DNA of 46,227 bases from Bacteroidota bacterium. Its GTDB lineage: Bacteria; Bacteroidota; Ignavibacteria; Kryptoniales; JAKASW01. The position numbers were made by a program, and so were the translations under genes. Below are positions 33,551 to 42,630 of the stretch, in pieces. Under the pieces are notes generated by a model. It saw only the letters and a program-made list of their open reading frames with translations. It did no database searches and was not told the origin of the DNA. Position 1 is the first letter of the stretch, and the number at the start of each line of letters is the position of its first letter. The DNA lies in NCBI GenBank assembly GCA_021825585.1, contig JAKAGT010000032.1, positions 1-46,227 on the forward strand, written 5' to 3'.

Positions 33551-33967
33551 TCAAATGCGGAGGTTGCTGTTCAGGATGGGTAAATCTAATGGAGGGGAGG
33601 CTGCGTTGTTGATAGCCGACAGTTGATCGCCAATTGCTGACTTATGCCCATAGAGAGTTGGCATAAAGCCAAGCACCATCACAAAATGGCTGAGCAACTT
33701 AGTCGAATCCGTGGAACTGCTTATTACACTCTTCTTAGAATAGACAGCTTTGACACAATTATTCTCGACCAACTGCAGCCCGTATTGCCGCAGAGTGATT
33801 CTTCGAGAACAACTGCAGGGGCCTTCGCACGAATAAGCTTCTGAGTTCATGGACAGCTCCGGAGCGCTTACCGGGCTCTGCATCATGGTACAAAAATGTG
33901 AAATGCAGCCATACTGAACCTGTCCGACAATGAATGCCAGCAGGACAGCTAGATTCAGATAGGCCAT
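33551..33967 (-). CDS. Small Cys-rich exported or anchored protein, 138 aa
   Basis: Not assigned to a family. The N-terminal hydrophobic segment (YLNLAVLLAFIVGQVQYG) is followed by CISHFCTMMQ and CEGPCSCS, suggesting a metal-binding periplasmic protein. The start at 33967 follows AGAGG with 3-4 nt spacing; the frame extends ten codons upstream without a site. A second hydrophobic stretch (LLSHFVMVLGFMPTLYG) is near residue 95. Confidence 0.6.
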   Translation of the reverse strand: MAYLNLAVLLAFIVGQVQYGCISHFCTMMQSPVSAPELSMNSEAYSCEGPCSCSRRITLRQYGLQLVENNCVKAVYSKKSVISSSTDSTKLLSHFVMVLGFMPTLYGHKSAIGDQLSAINNAASPPLDLPILNSNLRI

Positions 33968-34018
33968 TGTCCTCTCTCCGGTCTCTCGAACATTCAAAAT
34001 TTGGGAATGAAACGACAG

Positions 34019-34255
34019 TTATGTGTCACTTCGCAATTCAGAGTCTTCACCTGCTGCCTCCAGTTGTTTCGGCGGACACTTCACGTCGGCATAAGAGCAA
34101 AATACGCAGCAATCGCCGGGTTTCGGTCTCATTACAATACTGCACGCCTTGCATCTATAAAAATGCTGACAGGCGTTCGCAGGCATTTCCAAAGTTTCTT
34201 TGTAACCGCAATTGGGACATGTAAGTGTGGCAAATGTTATGATTTCTGATTTCAT
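34019..34255 (-). CDS. Small double zinc-ribbon-like protein (GDCCVFCSY family)
   Basis: The 78-aa protein has C13-x2-C16, C35-x2-C38 and a GDCCVFCSYADVKCPPKQ tail. This tail is recurrent in small proteins beside mercury and copper resistance genes. It is cytosolic. It probably binds metal or a metal-sulfur ligand; the precise role is unknown. GGAG lies 5 nt upstream of the ATG. Confidence 0.75.
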   Translation of the reverse strand: MKSEIITFATLTCPNCGYKETLEMPANACQHFYRCKACSIVMRPKPGDCCVFCSYADVKCPPKQLEAAGEDSELRSDT

Positions 34256-34328
34256 GGTTCTCCATTCTTGTCGGGCTTGTCAATTAACCTTGTGAAGGTG
34301 ATACGGTGGGCTTTTGCGGGGTTACTCC

Positions 34329-35240
34329 TCATAAGCTCCATCTGAACCCTCCTGTTATGCCAAATGAAGGCGCGGTTTCCGTGAGCCCCTTCGAGACGAG
34401 TAGGGTCCATATCATGTCGGAGCTTGTTTTGCAGTTCAGACCGAGTGATGCTTGATTCGGCGGTGGATAACCTGAAAGGATCGTCGTGTATCCCTGATAC
34501 ATGAGTGCAAGGGAGAAGTCACCTTCGCCGAAGAATCTTCCTATTCCGCCTCCGTAGGAGAATGGGTCCTTAAAATCAACTCCCGCCGGCTTGCCTATAA
34601 GCAGGTACCCGGCATTAGCCATTACGACGTAAGCACCGAATAATTGCCTGTAATTGAGCGAGCCTCCGAAGTCAAATCTTCCTGTCCCGAAGTTGTCTGC
34701 CGTACTTGCAGTGGGAACCTTCATCTGAGCGTCTATACCGAGCGTCGGGGAATTTCCCCCCAGTCCGAAACTTCCTGTCGAATGGCCCAAGTCCGGGCGA
34801 ATGATCTCATACTCTGCGGTCAGGAATAGGTCTCCTAACCCGACGATGTTTGACATACTTCCCATCGAGGAGCTGCCGGGACCTCCCATCATACCTCCCG
34901 TGCCTGAAGACATGTTCATATTCGATCCGCCGTGCGGCAGCAACATCCCGCCGGCCGCAGTAACGAGATTATTGTTCTGAGAAACAATCGGGAGGATTGC
35001 CGACGCGCTCCAGTCGTTCGCTTCGTACCTCAGCCCGGGGACTAGGTAGAACGTCGATGTATTGCTCCCGAAAATGTAATTGCCCTGAGAATACTGGAAG
35101 TATCCGGTCGCGAACCAGTTGCCCTGGGCAAATGAGTTCTGAGTTCCCAGAAGAAGGTACAGAAATGACGCGAACGTGGATACTTCCCCTTTTCGTAGCA
35201 TCCTTGGGATTGCTTTCTTCAAATACTTAATCATCCTCAT
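34329..35240 (-). CDS. Outer-membrane beta-barrel protein
   Basis: The 303-aa protein has a signal peptide (about residues 20-39, ending NSFAQ). Alternating strands such as YFQYSQGNYIFGS, LVPGLRYEAND and MIWTLLVSKGL follow, with C-terminal GITGGFRWSL. It contains a Met/Gly/Ser loop (NMNMSSGTGGMMGGPGSSSM, residues about 108-127) that could bind copper. It resembles transporter-like barrels found near metal efflux genes. AGGAGG lies 4 nt before the first ATG and 10 nt before the third codon's ATG, so either may be used. Confidence 0.75.
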   Translation of the reverse strand: MRMIKYLKKAIPRMLRKGEVSTFASFLYLLLGTQNSFAQGNWFATGYFQYSQGNYIFGSNTSTFYLVPGLRYEANDWSASAILPIVSQNNNLVTAAGGMLLPHGGSNMNMSSGTGGMMGGPGSSSMGSMSNIVGLGDLFLTAEYEIIRPDLGHSTGSFGLGGNSPTLGIDAQMKVPTASTADNFGTGRFDFGGSLNYRQLFGAYVVMANAGYLLIGKPAGVDFKDPFSYGGGIGRFFGEGDFSLALMYQGYTTILSGYPPPNQASLGLNCKTSSDMIWTLLVSKGLTETAPSFGITGGFRWSL

Positions 35241-35359
35241 TTCACCTCCTGTTTTGCCGGAGGGAAAGGCGGCATTGTATTTTCAGTCAACCTGTACAGT
35301 GTGCCTGCGCGCCAAAGTGCTTTGGCAGACGGGTGTGCCGCCTCCCCACATCTGGATTT

Positions 35360-35878
35360 TCATTTATTGCCGCTGGTTTTTCCGGCGGGCGGGGTCTTCG
35401 ACTTCAGATTCTGCATCATCTCGTGATAATCGTTGACCAGCGAGCCCATGTGCATTTGCATTTGCGTCATCTGGTCCTTCATCTTAGGATCCGCCATCAT
35501 CCCCTTGTCCGCCATAGTCTGGCTCATCTGGTGAATCAGGGATTCCATGTTCGCTCCCAGCTTCTGCATCTGCTGCATCATGGACATGTTCTGGTCCATG
35601 CTTCCCATCTGGCCCATTCCCTTGTCGTCGTTCATCTGCTGCATCATGCCTGAAAGTTCATGCGTCATGGTCTGCATATGCTGCATCATGTCTGACATGG
35701 AGGCCATGTTCCGCATGTTATTCATCTGCTGCATGTGCTGCATATTCCCCATGCCGCTGCCCATCGAGCTTTGAGCGTACGATGTAACTGCAGTCAGGAA
35801 CAAGGCGACTGCCACGAGTCTGAAGAGATGGATTGCAATGTGTTTTCTTGTCGAGGGGGACTTAACTTCGTACAACAT
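35360..35878 (-). CDS. Met-rich periplasmic protein
   Basis: The 172-aa protein has a signal peptide (about 15-37, TAVTSYAQ) and a mature part dominated by Met, Gln and His (MGNMQHMQQMNNMRN; SMMQQMQKLG; MTQMQMHMGS), predicted helical. Such proteins chelate Cu(I)/Ag(I) in the periplasm. The start follows AGGAG. The first residues MLYEVKS and their DNA resemble the repeat-derived leaders of four other genes in this island. It is coupled loosely to the cupredoxin gene 36 nt upstream. Confidence 0.8.
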   Translation of the reverse strand: MLYEVKSPSTRKHIAIHLFRLVAVALFLTAVTSYAQSSMGSGMGNMQHMQQMNNMRNMASMSDMMQHMQTMTHELSGMMQQMNDDKGMGQMGSMDQNMSMMQQMQKLGANMESLIHQMSQTMADKGMMADPKMKDQMTQMQMHMGSLVNDYHEMMQNLKSKTPPAGKTSGNK

Positions 35879-35913
35879 TTTGATTCTCCTTTTCTTTTGA
35901 AGGTGTTGATTTG

Positions 35914-36291
35914 TTACTCTACAATTATTTTCCCGTGCAGCATTCCCATTCCACACTGGAAACCGAATTCGCCTTCTCTGTCCGGGGTGAATTCGACAGG
36001 GATTGTCTTGAACGGCGCGAGCATCGCCTGCTTGTTGAAGTCTGGGAATAAGACCTGTTCCGAGCATACAGCGGTTTCTTCCCGGTAGAAGTTCAGGCGT
36101 ACCGGCCTTCCCTTCTCAACGGTTATCACGTCCGGCGAATATCCGCCTTTCACTTTGATTACGACTTCCTGGATTCCAGATTCCATGGTTTCAACTTTCG
36201 TTGATTTCCTTTCTGAGAACCAGAAGAACCATCCGATCCATCCGCTGAGGGATAATCCGGCTATCGTTACGAGTATTCGGTCAATAGTCAT
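35914..36291 (-). CDS. Membrane-anchored cupredoxin-fold protein 1
   Basis: The 125-aa protein has one N-terminal TM anchor (ILVTIAGLSLSGWIGWFFWF) and a cupredoxin domain (VKGGYSPDVITVEKGRPVRL; AVCSEQVLFPDF; GFQCGMGMLHGKIIVE). C, M, M and H in the final loop supply candidate copper ligands. It sits 19 nt downstream of copA and is expected to hold periplasmic copper for the pump or partner proteins. Confidence 0.85.
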   Translation of the reverse strand: MTIDRILVTIAGLSLSGWIGWFFWFSERKSTKVETMESGIQEVVIKVKGGYSPDVITVEKGRPVRLNFYREETAVCSEQVLFPDFNKQAMLAPFKTIPVEFTPDREGEFGFQCGMGMLHGKIIVE

Positions 36292-36310
36292 TGTATTTCC
36301 TTTCAGGGCC

Positions 36311-39073
36311 TTATGACGTTTTCATTTTATATGCGCGAAGCCGGTTTGCGTTCGTGACAACCGTTACCGAACTGAAAGCCATCGCCGCTCCGGCTATGAT
36401 CGGCGAGAGCAGAATTCCGAAGAACGGATACAAAGCTCCCATTGCGACCGGCAACCCGAGTGTATTGTAGAAAAACGCGCCGAAAAGATTTTGCCGGACA
36501 TTCTTCATGGTCGCTCTGGAAATATCTATTGCGGCAACTACACCACTGAGGTTACCTTTGATCAGTGTTATGTCTGAGGCTTCTATTGCAATGTCGGTTC
36601 CGGTGCCGATCGCAAGACCTATGTCTGCCTGGGCAAGCGCCGGTGCGTCGTTTATTCCGTCACCCACCATCGCGACTTTCTTCCCCTCCATCTGAATCTT
36701 CTGAACATTGTGCGCCTTGTCTTCAGGGAGGACGTCGGCAAACACTCTGGTGATCCCAACCTGTCGGGCAATCGCCTTTGCGGTGCGCTCATTGTCGCCT
36801 GTTAACATCACGACTTCCAATCCCATTTTTTGAAGCTGTGCCACGGCACTCTTAGAATCTTCCTTTACCGTGTCCGCCACAGCAACAATTCCGCCAAATC
36901 GATTGTCAATTGCGACATACATCGGAGTCTTTCCCTCTTCCGCAAGCTTGCGGCTCTTTTCCTCCGATGTTCCGATTTCAATTCCTGCATCTTTCATCAG
37001 CTTGGAATTGCCAAGGAGCACGTGTTTCCCGTTTACAGTTGCTTCGACGCCCTTCCCTGGGATTGCATTGAAGGACTGAGTGTCGCTTATTTGAACTTTT
37101 CGTTCGACGGCGCCATTTACAATCGCTTCAGCTAGGGGATGTTCGGAAGCCTTCTCAACAGAAGCCGACAAGCCGAGCAGTTCATTTTCATCGAAGCCGT
37201 TGACGGCAATCACATCGGTCAGAGCTGGCTTCCCCTTCGTAATCGTTCCGGTCTTGTCGAGGACAATAGCATTCAGCTTCTGGGCAGTCTCCAGCGCTGC
37301 ACCACTGCGAATCAATATTCCATTCTCAGCACCTTTTCCCACGCCGACCATCAGAGAAATCGGGGTCGCGATTCCAAGCGCGCACGGGCAAGCGATGACT
37401 AATGTTGTAACAAGGACAATGAGTGCAAAAACGAGGTTCGGCTGCGGACCGAAGTCGTACCATATTATGAATGCTAAAACGCCGAGGATCATGACGGCCG
37501 GAGCGAAGTAGCCAGATATCTGGTCAACAACTCGTTGAATTGGGGCTTTTGAGCTCTGTGCCTGTTGTACCATTCCGATGATCTGTGCGAGCGCGGTGTC
37601 TTTGCCGACCTTTGTAGCCTTAAACTTGAATGAGCCTGTCTTGTTTATTGTGCCGCCTATAACTTCGTCGTCCGACTGCTTCTCGACCGCAATCGGCTCG
37701 CCGGTAATCATGGATTCGTCAACGCTCGACGTGCCACCCACCACAACGCCATCGACCGGGACTTTCTCACCGGGACGGACTACCACGATATCATCGACAA
37801 TAACTTCTTCGAACGGTATGTCTTTTTCGGCACCGTCCCGGACAACTCTTGCGGTCTTTGCCTGCAGGCCGATGAGTTTCTTTATCGCCTCTGAGCTTTT
37901 CCCTTTCGCGCGCACCTCAAGCGCAAGGCCGAGAATGACAAGCGCGGTGACGACTGCAACAACATCATAGAATTGCCCGGCAAGCTGCTGTGACGGAAAG
38001 ACCGACGGGAAAAGGAATGCCACAGTCGAATAGAGCCATGCCGCCGCTTCTCCACTTGCAACAAGCGTGTTCATGTTCGCGGATCGGCTTCTGAATGCGG
38101 CGACTGCACCCGTGAAAAACTGCGCACCGGAGTAAAACATCACGATCAGGGTGACGAACGCCATAGAGAAGGTAATGATTTCGGCGCTGGCGGTTCCAAT
38201 TCGCATCAGATTGGAAATCCCGAAGAGATTCGGATAGCTGAAGAATACGACGGGAACGGAGACGGTTGCAGCAAAGATGAATTTTCGCATCAGCCGTTTG
38301 TACTCCTGTTCATGCGCAATCTCAGTCTCGTCTCTCGTTTCGCCTTCTTTACGCGGTTCCGCCTTTTCACCGGCCGCCCCGTCGCGGACGGTGTAACCGA
38401 GAGACTCAATCGACTTTGTTATTTCCGAGATGTTCACTTCGGCCGGTATGTACTGCACCATTGCGGTTTCGCTCGCAAGATCGACACTAGCGGAAATAAC
38501 TCCGGGCTTTCTGAGAAGGTCGTCTTCAATTTTCGTCACGCATGAGCCGCAGTACATTCCGCCGATCCTGAGCGTGAGCGAGCTTTGCCCTGCTTTGTAA
38601 CCTGCCTTCTTTATTGCGCCGACAATCTGCCGAGAGTTTGTCACAGTCGGCTGATATTCGACAAAGGCCTTCCCGGTCGCTATGTTGACGTTGACCTTTT
38701 TCACGCCATCCAACTGTTTAATTTGCTTCTCAATTGTAACCGCACAGTTGGCGCAATCCATGTTTACAATTGGAATTTGAATTTGTGCGGTTTCGCGACT
38801 TGATTTGTCCACACTCGAAGCGGCGTGATGAGAAGCTGTCACGTTCGAATTTGAACCTTTTTCCGCTCCTTCCGTTGTCGGCGCAAGATATTTTTCGGGG
38901 TTTTGCTCAAACTTTCCTTTGCAGGCCGCAGAGCAAAAATAGAACCTCGTGCCAACTCGGTCCGAAAGGAACTCGGTCGTTTCTTCGACCGGCATTCCAC
39001 ATACCGGGTCTTTTGGTCCCGCGGGGCGGGACTTTCCCGATTGAATCGGGATATCCGACGTTTCACTCGGCAT
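36311..39073 (-). CDS. copA: Copper-transporting P1B-type ATPase with N-terminal YHS domain
   Basis: The 920-aa inner-membrane pump exports Cu(I)/Ag(I). Order: repeat-derived leader (residues 1-19), YHS domain (DPVCGMPV ... [16 protein letters not shown], 22-60), HMA1 with CANC (107-110), HMA2 with CGSC (175-178), eight TM helices, TGEP (457-460), CPC (562-564), DKTGT (606-610), HPLAEA, and [10 protein letters not shown]. The leader is encoded by two palindromes and is shared with other genes here. GGGAG precedes the ATG by about 9 nt. Neighbours are a Met-rich protein upstream and a cupredoxin downstream. Confidence 0.96.
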   Translation of the reverse strand: MPSETSDIPIQSGKSRPAGPKDPVCGMPVEETTEFLSDRVGTRFYFCSAACKGKFEQNPEKYLAPTTEGAEKGSNSNVTASHHAASSVDKSSRETAQIQIPIVNMDCANCAVTIEKQIKQLDGVKKVNVNIATGKAFVEYQPTVTNSRQIVGAIKKAGYKAGQSSLTLRIGGMYCGSCVTKIEDDLLRKPGVISASVDLASETAMVQYIPAEVNISEITKSIESLGYTVRDGAAGEKAEPRKEGETRDETEIAHEQEYKRLMRKFIFAATVSVPVVFFSYPNLFGISNLMRIGTASAEIITFSMAFVTLIVMFYSGAQFFTGAVAAFRSRSANMNTLVASGEAAAWLYSTVAFLFPSVFPSQQLAGQFYDVVAVVTALVILGLALEVRAKGKSSEAIKKLIGLQAKTARVVRDGAEKDIPFEEVIVDDIVVVRPGEKVPVDGVVVGGTSSVDESMITGEPIAVEKQSDDEVIGGTINKTGSFKFKATKVGKDTALAQIIGMVQQAQSSKAPIQRVVDQISGYFAPAVMILGVLAFIIWYDFGPQPNLVFALIVLVTTLVIACPCALGIATPISLMVGVGKGAENGILIRSGAALETAQKLNAIVLDKTGTITKGKPALTDVIAVNGFDENELLGLSASVEKASEHPLAEAIVNGAVERKVQISDTQSFNAIPGKGVEATVNGKHVLLGNSKLMKDAGIEIGTSEEKSRKLAEEGKTPMYVAIDNRFGGIVAVADTVKEDSKSAVAQLQKMGLEVVMLTGDNERTAKAIARQVGITRVFADVLPEDKAHNVQKIQMEGKKVAMVGDGINDAPALAQADIGLAIGTGTDIAIEASDITLIKGNLSGVVAAIDISRATMKNVRQNLFGAFFYNTLGLPVAMGALYPFFGILLSPIIAGAAMAFSSVTVVTNANRLRAYKMKTS

Positions 39074-39112
39074 TCTTATATCTCCCTTTCTTTAGAGAAA
39101 CCTGAGGACCTG

Positions 39113-39158
39113 GACGGGAGACCGCAGGTCAGACTCCTGACCGCGGTTCCCGGTCTCC
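39113..39158 (-). terminator. Hairpin between Met-rich gene and copA
   Basis: Minus strand GGAGACCG...CGGTCAG, loop GAGT, CTGACC...GCGGTCTCC. The stem is long and GC-rich but has no T-tract. It may reduce read-through or stabilise mRNA ends between the two genes. Confidence 0.35.
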
Positions 39159-39168
39159 GATTCCCAGT

Positions 39169-39612
39169 TCAATTCTTCTTATGGTGCGCTTCATGATCTG
39201 TCATGGTGGTGTCGGCTGATCTCTTCTGCATCTTGCGGTGGTCCATCATACCGCCGCCCATCATCATCTTCATCATCATGTCATGCATGTCTTTGTCCTT
39301 CATCATTCTCCTGCACATCGACATCATGGATGCTGAATCGCTTTTAGCATGCTTCATCATTTTGTCCATCATCATCAAGCGCATGCGTGGATCGGAGACG
39401 ATGCGGTCCATCATCATGTTCATCATGGACGGATCCTTCATCATCTCCATCATTTGCTCCTTTTGGTCGGTCGTCTTCACCTTTTTCTCCTGGGCCTGTG
39501 CCCCGGCAAAGAGAAAAATGACCGTCAGCAATGCCGCGACAAATGTGAATCGTTTTCCCGCGACGCGGGATTTTCCCGATTGAACCGGGATATTCGACGC
39601 TTCGTTCAACAT
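39169..39612 (-). CDS. Met/His-rich exported protein
   Basis: The 147-aa protein has a signal peptide (hydrophobic core FVAALLTVIFLFAGAQAQ) preceded by a 20-residue repeat-derived leader. The mature part is packed with Met (MMEMMKDPSMMNMMMDRI; MMKMMMGGGMMDHRK) and ends in a His cluster (DHEAHHKKN). It probably sequesters periplasmic Cu/Ag. GGAGG lies 5-6 nt upstream of the ATG. The long charged leader before the signal core is unusual. Confidence 0.8.
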   Translation of the reverse strand: MLNEASNIPVQSGKSRVAGKRFTFVAALLTVIFLFAGAQAQEKKVKTTDQKEQMMEMMKDPSMMNMMMDRIVSDPRMRLMMMDKMMKHAKSDSASMMSMCRRMMKDKDMHDMMMKMMMGGGMMDHRKMQKRSADTTMTDHEAHHKKN

Positions 39613-39658
39613 GATATCCTCCTTTGTTCGTGATTCATTCCGTTAAGCATCTTCGCTG

Positions 39659-39997
39659 TTATCTTCCAACTTCCGAGTTAATCCTGGCTGCAAGCAGGAT
39701 GATCCAGCCTCCTGCAAATCCTGCAACTGCTCCGTCAAGGAACGCAAATAATGCACCGAGAGCTGTCGGTAATTCAGCAATCCGCGAAATGAAAAGATGG
39801 GCAGTTGAAAAGGGAAACTCCGAATTGAACATTGGCCACATGCCGTGCATTCGTCCCAAAAGGAGGTAGGTTGCCGACCAAAACACACCAAAGGTGAGTG
39901 CCACTATCCAGGGAATTTGGTTCGTCTTCCTGCCAGCGCGCCGACTAACGGTTTGGGCAGCATTACGAAACGGAAATCTTTCCATCTTTGCTTCCAT
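39659..39997 (-). CDS. Small membrane protein, 112 aa
   Basis: Not assigned to a family. Two or three TM segments (IPWIVALTFGVFWSATYLLL; ALGALFAFLDGAVAGFAGGW). The ATG at 39997 overlaps the FAD-enzyme stop (TGATG) and has GGAGG 7 nt upstream; a GTG directly before it is less likely. DUF5676-type small membrane proteins occupy similar spots in copper clusters. Confidence 0.65.
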   Translation of the reverse strand: MEAKMERFPFRNAAQTVSRRAGRKTNQIPWIVALTFGVFWSATYLLLGRMHGMWPMFNSEFPFSTAHLFISRIAELPTALGALFAFLDGAVAGFAGGWIILLAARINSEVGR

Positions 39998-40662
39998 CAC
40001 GCCACCTCCCGGATAGTTGAATTTGAATCCATGCCGGCTTCATCTCTGGGGAAATAGGTGCCTGCATCAAAGAGGCAACCACACAGACAGGTCGCGAAGG
40101 TTGCCTTGCCTCCGTTTATAAGTAGATACGCGTAAGCTTTAGGTGCAATCCGATTATCTACAAATGTGATTGCGGCATCGTTATGCGAAGTTGAAAAAAC
40201 TATTCCTTTGGCAATCGCATCCGCCGATTTCGGCCCCGTAGCTACTACTGCCTTACCTTGCTTCACTTCCTCCACTTTATCGTTCCAGATAATCTTCACG
40301 CCTGCCGAAATCGCCTGCTGCTTGAGTCCCTGGTCGAGCGATGCTCCAGTTGCGCCTCTTTCCACCAAATAGAAAAGCGGCCTTGGGAATTTCACGAGAT
40401 GTCCGCTGCCCGACGGTGTGAACACTGTCAATTCGCTGTAAGGCTGGCAGAGGAAGTTCACGGAGATCCCGACGCTCCTCAAAAAATCAATCGTATCGTC
40501 GCCCGTCGACCAGTTCTCCAATCCCTGGAAGTCGCCGTTGAACCGGAGCCCAACATCGTTGTTCTGTTCGTGTACGACTACATCCACGTTGGCTTTTGCA
40601 AGATTAATCGCGGCTGTAAGGCCCGCCGGACCAGCACCTATAATATGGATCACATTGCTCAC
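39997..40662 (-). CDS. FAD-dependent oxidoreductase, C-terminally truncated
   Basis: The 221-aa protein has a Rossmann FAD site IIGAGPAGLTAAINLAKANV and E32-type acceptor (VVHEQN), then family segments GASLDQGLKQQA, ATGPKSADAIAKG and GGKATFATCL, as in geranylgeranyl-reductase-like enzymes (usually about 350 aa). After FATCL the text becomes CGCLFDAGTYFPRDEAG and stops, so about 120 C-terminal residues are missing. It starts at a GTG overlapping the methyltransferase stop. It may be a pseudogene kept in frame by coupling to the next gene. Confidence 0.7.
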   Translation of the reverse strand: MSNVIHIIGAGPAGLTAAINLAKANVDVVVHEQNNDVGLRFNGDFQGLENWSTGDDTIDFLRSVGISVNFLCQPYSELTVFTPSGSGHLVKFPRPLFYLVERGATGASLDQGLKQQAISAGVKIIWNDKVEEVKQGKAVVATGPKSADAIAKGIVFSTSHNDAAITFVDNRIAPKAYAYLLINGGKATFATCLCGCLFDAGTYFPRDEAGMDSNSTIREVA

Positions 40663-41312
40663 CCGGCAAATTCCAGTTTCTTCGGGAACCGGACTCCCGA
40701 CTTAGGAACGAAACGCGGTATAGCTCTCTCATATTCCCTGTATTCCTCGCCAAACTTGGCTTCCATGTCGCGCTCTTCACGCAGGGAAAGTTTGTAGTAG
40801 GCGTAGGTCAATATCGGGAACATGACAAGCGTGAGGATCGTGGGCCATTGTATCAGCATTCCGATCGTCACGAGGAAGAGTCCTGAATATTGCGGATGCC
40901 TCACACGTGCATACGGGCCTTCGGTAACCAAGCCTCCATCTCCATGGTAAATTCGCTTCCAACCCGCGCCCATTATCCACAGCCCGATCAGCATTACAAA
41001 GCCGCCCATCTGGCAGATGACAAGTTTCACCCACTCAGGAGCACCGAACAGCGTCCCGAGCAAATGACCGTTGACATGTCCGAAAGGGTTGGCAACGCCT
41101 AACTTGTTCCCGAAAAGGGAGAGCAGAATATATATCGTCAGGGGGAAACCGTACATCTCGGTGAAGAGGGCGACGATGAAGGCGGCGAATATTCCGAGTG
41201 TACGCCACTCATATTTTTTCTTGGGCTTAAGAAACCCGATGGCAAAAGCGGCAAATATAACCACGTTGATAAGCACCATGGTCCAGAGCCCATAGTCATA
41301 AGATTCGTGCAT
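40659..41312 (-). CDS. ICMT/PEMT-like membrane methyltransferase
   Basis: The 217-aa, 5-6 TM protein has the family's C-terminal signature GPYARVRHPQYSGLFLVTIG and LREERDMEAKFGEEYREYER. These isoprenylcysteine-carboxyl-methyltransferase-like proteins are frequent near metal-resistance genes, with unknown substrates. The start at 41312 follows AGGAG; the frame extends 58 codons upstream through low-complexity intergenic DNA without a site. It overlaps the FAD gene (GTGA). Confidence 0.85.
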   Translation of the reverse strand: MHESYDYGLWTMVLINVVIFAAFAIGFLKPKKKYEWRTLGIFAAFIVALFTEMYGFPLTIYILLSLFGNKLGVANPFGHVNGHLLGTLFGAPEWVKLVICQMGGFVMLIGLWIMGAGWKRIYHGDGGLVTEGPYARVRHPQYSGLFLVTIGMLIQWPTILTLVMFPILTYAYYKLSLREERDMEAKFGEEYREYERAIPRFVPKSGVRFPKKLEFAG

Positions 41313-41404
41313 AATGTTTCTCCTTTCTCGCAAGAGGAGATAGGAAAGAGGAGTAAGGAGGCAGGTATCCTTTCTCCTGTCTCCTGCTCCGTCTCTTCTC
41401 ACTC

Positions 41405-41635
41405 TCAGTGATGATGATGTTCGTGTTCTCCGCCTTCTTTGGGCTTGGCATACTTCGGCGGCTCTTTGTCGAAAGCAGCCTTGCACGAAGGTGAGCAGAA
41501 GTAATAAGTGGTACCCTGGTACTCACTCTTTGCAGTCGCTTTCTTCTCGTCGATCTGTCCCGAAGGGATCCTTACGGACATTCCGCATACTGGGTCGCGT
41601 GTTCCCGCGGTGTGGGTTTTCGCTTCGCTCAACAT
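41405..41635 (-). CDS. YHS-domain protein with His tail
   Basis: The 76-aa protein has one YHS metal-binding domain (DPVCGMSV ... YYFCSPSCKAAFDKEP) and a C-terminal EHEHHHH. The first residues MLSEAKTHTAG match the leaders of neighbouring YHS proteins. AGGAG lies 8 nt before the ATG; the longer open frame enters the preceding small gene. It is probably a cytosolic Cu/Ag carrier. A 92-bp purine/pyrimidine-skewed gap separates it from the methyltransferase gene. Confidence 0.85.
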   Translation of the reverse strand: MLSEAKTHTAGTRDPVCGMSVRIPSGQIDEKKATAKSEYQGTTYYFCSPSCKAAFDKEPPKYAKPKEGGEHEHHHH

Positions 41636-41660
41636 GTTATGTCTCCTTTCCCATAAAGTG

Positions 41661-41825
41661 TTAGTGATGATGGATGATTGGTTCGGCTGCACTTTGTCCT
41701 GATTTGTTGTCTTCACCGTGTTGACGTTGTGAGTGCCCTCCGCAGCCGCCCATTCCGCCGTGGCCGCGGTGCATGAAGAACATCAAGAGTGCAAATCCGA
41801 TCAGAAAAAGCAGAGTCGATGACAT
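41661..41825 (-). CDS. 54-aa single-TM His/Met/Gly-rich protein
   Basis: A small open frame: MSSTLLFLIGFALLMFFMHR, then GHGGMGGCGGHSQRQH and a tail ending PIIHHH. It starts after AGGTGG, 8 nt upstream. One TM helix plus a His/Met/Cys-rich soluble part resembles the DUF2933-type peptides common in copper clusters. It fills an otherwise unexplained gap between the YHS and PII-like genes with 15-25 bp margins. Confidence 0.75.
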   Translation of the reverse strand: MSSTLLFLIGFALLMFFMHRGHGGMGGCGGHSQRQHGEDNKSGQSAAEPIIHHH

Positions 41826-41840
41826 GGTTTTCACCACCTT

Positions 41841-42182
41841 TCATGCAAGTGCGTCGATGCCGTGCATTTTTGTGCGGATGCTGACGGCGTCTTCGACGTT
41901 TGTGACAAATATTTTCCCATCGCCCGGCTGACCGCTGTGAGCGTGGTCGAGGATTGAGCTGATTACAATTTCGGCAAGGTCATCGGAGCATATAAGCTCA
42001 ATCTTAACCGCCTTGCTGTACCTCTGGCAGTACTCCATGGATATGTTTAGCTCCTTCTTATCCGCCCAGCTCCCGAGCAAAGACACGTCGATAACCGTCA
42101 TTCCATTGATGCCTATCGCCTCGAGATGCGAAATCACCGTGTCCGCTCTCTCTGGCCTGATGTAAGCCTTTATTTCTTTCAT
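41841..42182 (-). CDS. PII-like signalling protein
   Basis: The 113-aa protein has the PII ferredoxin fold: MKEIKAYIRPERADTVISHL, GINGMTVIDVSLLG, KAVKIELICSDDLAEIVISS, GQPGDGKIFVTNVEDAVSIR. The T-loop is short and lacks the uridylylated Tyr context. PII relatives linked to copper or other metal transport are known; it may sense a metal or nucleotide and modulate the RND pump or CopA. GGAG lies 8 nt upstream. Confidence 0.85.
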   Translation of the reverse strand: MKEIKAYIRPERADTVISHLEAIGINGMTVIDVSLLGSWADKKELNISMEYCQRYSKAVKIELICSDDLAEIVISSILDHAHSGQPGDGKIFVTNVEDAVSIRTKMHGIDALA

Positions 42183-42258
42183 TGCCGTGACTCCTTTTGA
42201 AATTTCATTTTGTTTTACAACATACTCCGCATAGCGCTGAGCCCGTTGTTCTGTTGCA

Positions 42259-42630
42259 CTATTCCACGATTAACTTGCCTTTCAGCTTCCCCTTCCCGCA
42301 CTGGAAGGAGTATTCGCCCGACTTCTCCGGCATTATCTCTGTAAAGACAACCACATAGTGAAGCAGTCTTATCCTCTTGTTGAAATCGGGGAAGAGAATC
42401 TCTTCATCACAATAAGACAGGTCCTTCCGGAGGAAGTTCACCTGCAGGAGCCTTCCCGCTTTCGCGGTGATTACATCAGGGGAGTAGCCATGATCTACTA
42501 TGATATTAGCTTCCTGGATTCGGCTGCTTTCCAATTGTGCCTGCTCCTTTTTATCCATGGCCTGCCAGAACCAGTAGTAAAGAGCGATGGCAAGCGGTAT
42601 TCCGATTAGAGCGGCCACTGTGCTAGTCAT
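42259..42630 (-). CDS. Membrane-anchored cupredoxin-fold protein 2, ligand residues lost
   Basis: The 123-aa paralogue of the copA-linked cupredoxin has an N-terminal TM helix and shared blocks (VDHGYSPDVITAKAGRLLQV; SYCDEEILFPDFNKR; YSFQCGKGKLKGKLIVE). The final loop CGMGMLHG of the first copy is CGKGKLKG here: both Met and the His are Lys. The start at 42630 follows GGAGG; the first in-frame ATG is part of that site's context. It overlaps the upstream gene by 8 nt. Confidence 0.85.
   Translation of the reverse strand: MTSTVAALIGIPLAIALYYWFWQAMDKKEQAQLESSRIQEANIIVDHGYSPDVITAKAGRLLQVNFLRKDLSYCDEEILFPDFNKRIRLLHYVVVFTEIMPEKSGEYSFQCGKGKLKGKLIVE

Noticed and set aside
35333-35774. His- and Cys/Met-rich plus-strand frames
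   Set aside because: Complement of the Met-rich (ATG-rich) gene: CAT reads as His and other frames give Ile/Cys/Met runs.
39203-39633. Plus-strand Ile/Met- and His-rich frames
   Set aside because: Same artefact opposite the Met/His-rich exported protein.
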